The notes under the pieces are model-generated. The model was not told where the DNA came from, searched no databases, and saw only the letters and a program-made list of their open reading frames with translations. Below, piece by piece: positions 62,856 to 64,000 of a stretch of 64,000 nucleotides of DNA (its first letter is position 1; each line of letters starts with the position of its first letter). The position numbers were made by a program, and so were the translations under genes. The DNA is from Maricaulis sp047308265. Its GTDB lineage: Bacteria > Pseudomonadota > Alphaproteobacteria > Caulobacterales > Maricaulaceae. The stretch covers positions 248,001 to 312,000 of the forward strand of contig NZ_JBKQWY010000005.1 in the NCBI RefSeq assembly GCF_047308265.1, written 5' to 3'.

Positions 62856-63847
62856 AACGCGGACTCCAGACGTTCCAGACCAATAACATTCCGACTGAGG
62901 GCGATACGATCATCCCAGGCCGGAGCGGATGTGCGAACAGCCGCACGAAGTTTTGCAGAGCGGGCGCGTGGATTGAGCTCCAGCTCGTCAGGCGCCGCAC
63001 TGACCGCGCGCCGCGTCACAAGCTCGAATGACGCAGCCGGACCGGCATCTACCCGCGGCGCGTGACGCGACCCGCCGCCTCCTGCTTGACCCGACCGGGA
63101 CCGCAAGAAGCTCTTAACCATGCGGTCTTCCAGTGAATGGAAAGTAACCACGACCAGCCGCCCACCCGGCACCAGAGCGCGCTCGGCCGCCTCCAGCGCA
63201 CGCGCCAGTTCGCCCAGCTCGTCATTGATAAAAATGCGCAAAGCCTGAAAGACCCGCGTGGCAGGATGAATAGCTGAATGTTTTCCACCGATTGCGCGCT
63301 GAACAACCTCTGCAAGGCGATCTGTCGTGGTAATCGGCGCCTCGCCCCGCGCGTCAATGATGAACTTGGCCGCACGGCGCGAACGACGCTCCTCACCGTA
63401 CACATAAAATATATCTGCCAATTCCTGCTCGCTGAGCAGGTTCACCGCATCGGCCGCCGTGGGACCATCGACGGACATGCGCATATCGAGCGGCCCGGAC
63501 TTTTGGAATGAGAAGCCGCGCTCAGCCTGGTCGATCTGCATGGAGGAAACACCGATATCGAGCACAAAACCGTCGAGCGTCGCTTCACCGAGATCCTGCA
63601 ACACGGTTTCCACTTGCGAGAACGTGCCTGCGGCAAAACGAAAACGCCCGGAAAACTCAGCTTCCAGCGCTTGCCCGGCGGACAGGGCATTGGGATCGCG
63701 GTCAATCCCGATCACCCGACACGGGGCGGCCGTCAGCAAGCCGCGCGTATAACCGCCCGCCCCGAATGTCCCGTCGACATACAGGCCATCGGGTTTGGGG
63801 GCCAAACCTTCAATCACTTCGCGCAGCAGAACCGGGACGTGGCTCAT
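62852..63847 (-). CDS. rsmH: 16S rRNA (cytosine1402-N4)-methyltransferase RsmH
   Basis: RsmH (MraW) methylates C1402 in the ribosomal P site. From the ATG at 63847 the protein is 331 aa: MSHVPVLLREVIEGLAPKPD, the SAM motif YVDGTFGAGGYTRGLL, LDIGVSSMQIDQAERGFSF, RMSVDGPTAADAVNLL and VVTFHSLEDRMVKSFLR. The C-terminus is extended compared with E. coli. The start overlaps the mraZ stop by 4 nt and the end overlaps ftsL by 4 nt. Confidence 0.96.
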   Translation of the reverse strand: MSHVPVLLREVIEGLAPKPDGLYVDGTFGAGGYTRGLLTAAPCRVIGIDRDPNALSAGQALEAEFSGRFRFAAGTFSQVETVLQDLGEATLDGFVLDIGVSSMQIDQAERGFSFQKSGPLDMRMSVDGPTAADAVNLLSEQELADIFYVYGEERRSRRAAKFIIDARGEAPITTTDRLAEVVQRAIGGKHSAIHPATRVFQALRIFINDELGELARALEAAERALVPGGRLVVVTFHSLEDRMVKSFLRSRSGQAGGGGSRHAPRVDAGPAASFELVTRRAVSAAPDELELNPRARSAKLRAAVRTSAPAWDDRIALSRNVIGLERLESAL

Positions 63848-64000
63848 GACAGGCCTCCCGGGCGCGGCGTCAGACGCAGCGAGCGTTTGTTCTCGCGCGC
63901 GAACTGTCGGGCCTCGGCTTGATGTGCTTCGTATTGCTCCGGCGACCAAATCTCGAAGCGGGAGCCCAGACCGACAAAGGTCGCCTTTCCCTCAAGCCCC
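63844..64000 (-). CDS. mraZ: MraZ, dcw transcription regulator (5' end outside window)
   Basis: The last 51 codons of a MraZ protein are present: EGKATFVGLGSRFEIWSPEQ, then YEAHQAEARQFARENKRS and a short tail to TGA. ATFVGLG.RFEIW is the second AbrB-like half of MraZ. MraZ binds repeats upstream of its own gene and represses the dcw operon; that promoter lies beyond base 64000. The stop overlaps the rsmH start (ATGA). Confidence 0.9.
   Translation of the reverse strand, partial: GLEGKATFVGLGSRFEIWSPEQYEAHQAEARQFARENKRSLRLTPRPGGLS

Noticed and set aside
1..64000. CRISPR arrays, insertion sequences, rRNA, prophage
   Set aside because: No regularly spaced repeats, transposase, rRNA-like sequence or phage structural gene was seen; the RusA and CII-like genes alone do not make a prophage.

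Overview
The window looks like a chromosomal segment of a GC-rich, dimorphic-type alphaproteobacterium of the Caulobacterales/Maricaulales kind (Hyphomonadaceae or Maricaulaceae-like). I infer this from gene order and signals, not from a database search: the division and cell-wall (dcw) cluster runs through lpxC-bamD-recN-ligA, ssrA has the circularly permuted two-piece form, SspB is the alphaproteobacterial type, SOS-like boxes have the form GAAC-N7-GAAC, and a CtrA-type TTAA-N7-TTAA box lies upstream of ftsZ. No rRNA, tRNA, CRISPR array, insertion sequence or prophage was seen. The window starts inside mreC and ends inside mraZ.

Layout. 1-2.8 kb: mreC (cut) and mreB on the minus strand, then a VTT-domain membrane protein. 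2.8-9.0 kb: a putative DNA-binding protein, a tightly coupled degP-miaA-ilvC set with an unusual IlvC, and hflK-hflC. 9.0-11.6 kb: thyA, a MazG-like pyrophosphohydrolase and folA, then a VOC protein. 11.6-15.4 kb: permuted ssrA (tag ANDNFAEEVALAA), a gene-poor gap, a small lipoprotein, sspB, a PaaI-type thioesterase and an MFS transporter. 15.4-20.0 kb: S9 peptidase, a secreted protein, a lone RusA-type resolvase and fumC.

20.2-31.9 kb is the most accessory-looking part: an MCP-porin pair, a DUF4169 gene and its usual ribbon-helix-helix partner separated by about 3 kb of other genes (a membrane protein of unknown function, a Tag-like glycosylase with an SOS-like box, an ArsR/SRPBCC pair with two palindromic operators), a CLC protein, small unknown proteins, bacteriohemerythrin with a decayed partial copy, and a divergent HxlR/membrane pair. 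31.9-39.8 kb: uvrD with an SOS-like box, an alpha/beta hydrolase, prmA, a 52-aa minus-strand gene, a Xaa-Pro aminopeptidase, a lipoprotein and an unknown protein.

39.8-64.0 kb: ligA, recN, bamD, lpxC, ftsZ, ftsA, ftsQ, ddl, murB, murC, murG, ftsW, murD, mraY, murF, murE, ftsI, ftsL, rsmH and mraZ (cut), all on the minus strand. From mraZ to ftsA almost every junction is a 4-nt stop/start overlap or a gap under 8 nt, so the peptidoglycan precursor pathway and the divisome appear to be translated as one chain. ftsZ is set apart by 147 nt that carry the CtrA-type box and ends at a strong terminator. With mreBC at the other end, the window holds much of the cell elongation and division machinery.

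I did not find a clearly new multi-gene system. The best leads are the SOS-like boxes on repair genes, the divergent IlvC, the interrupted DUF4169/RHH pair with its inserted genes, the hemerythrin duplication scar, and the CtrA-type signals at ftsZ.
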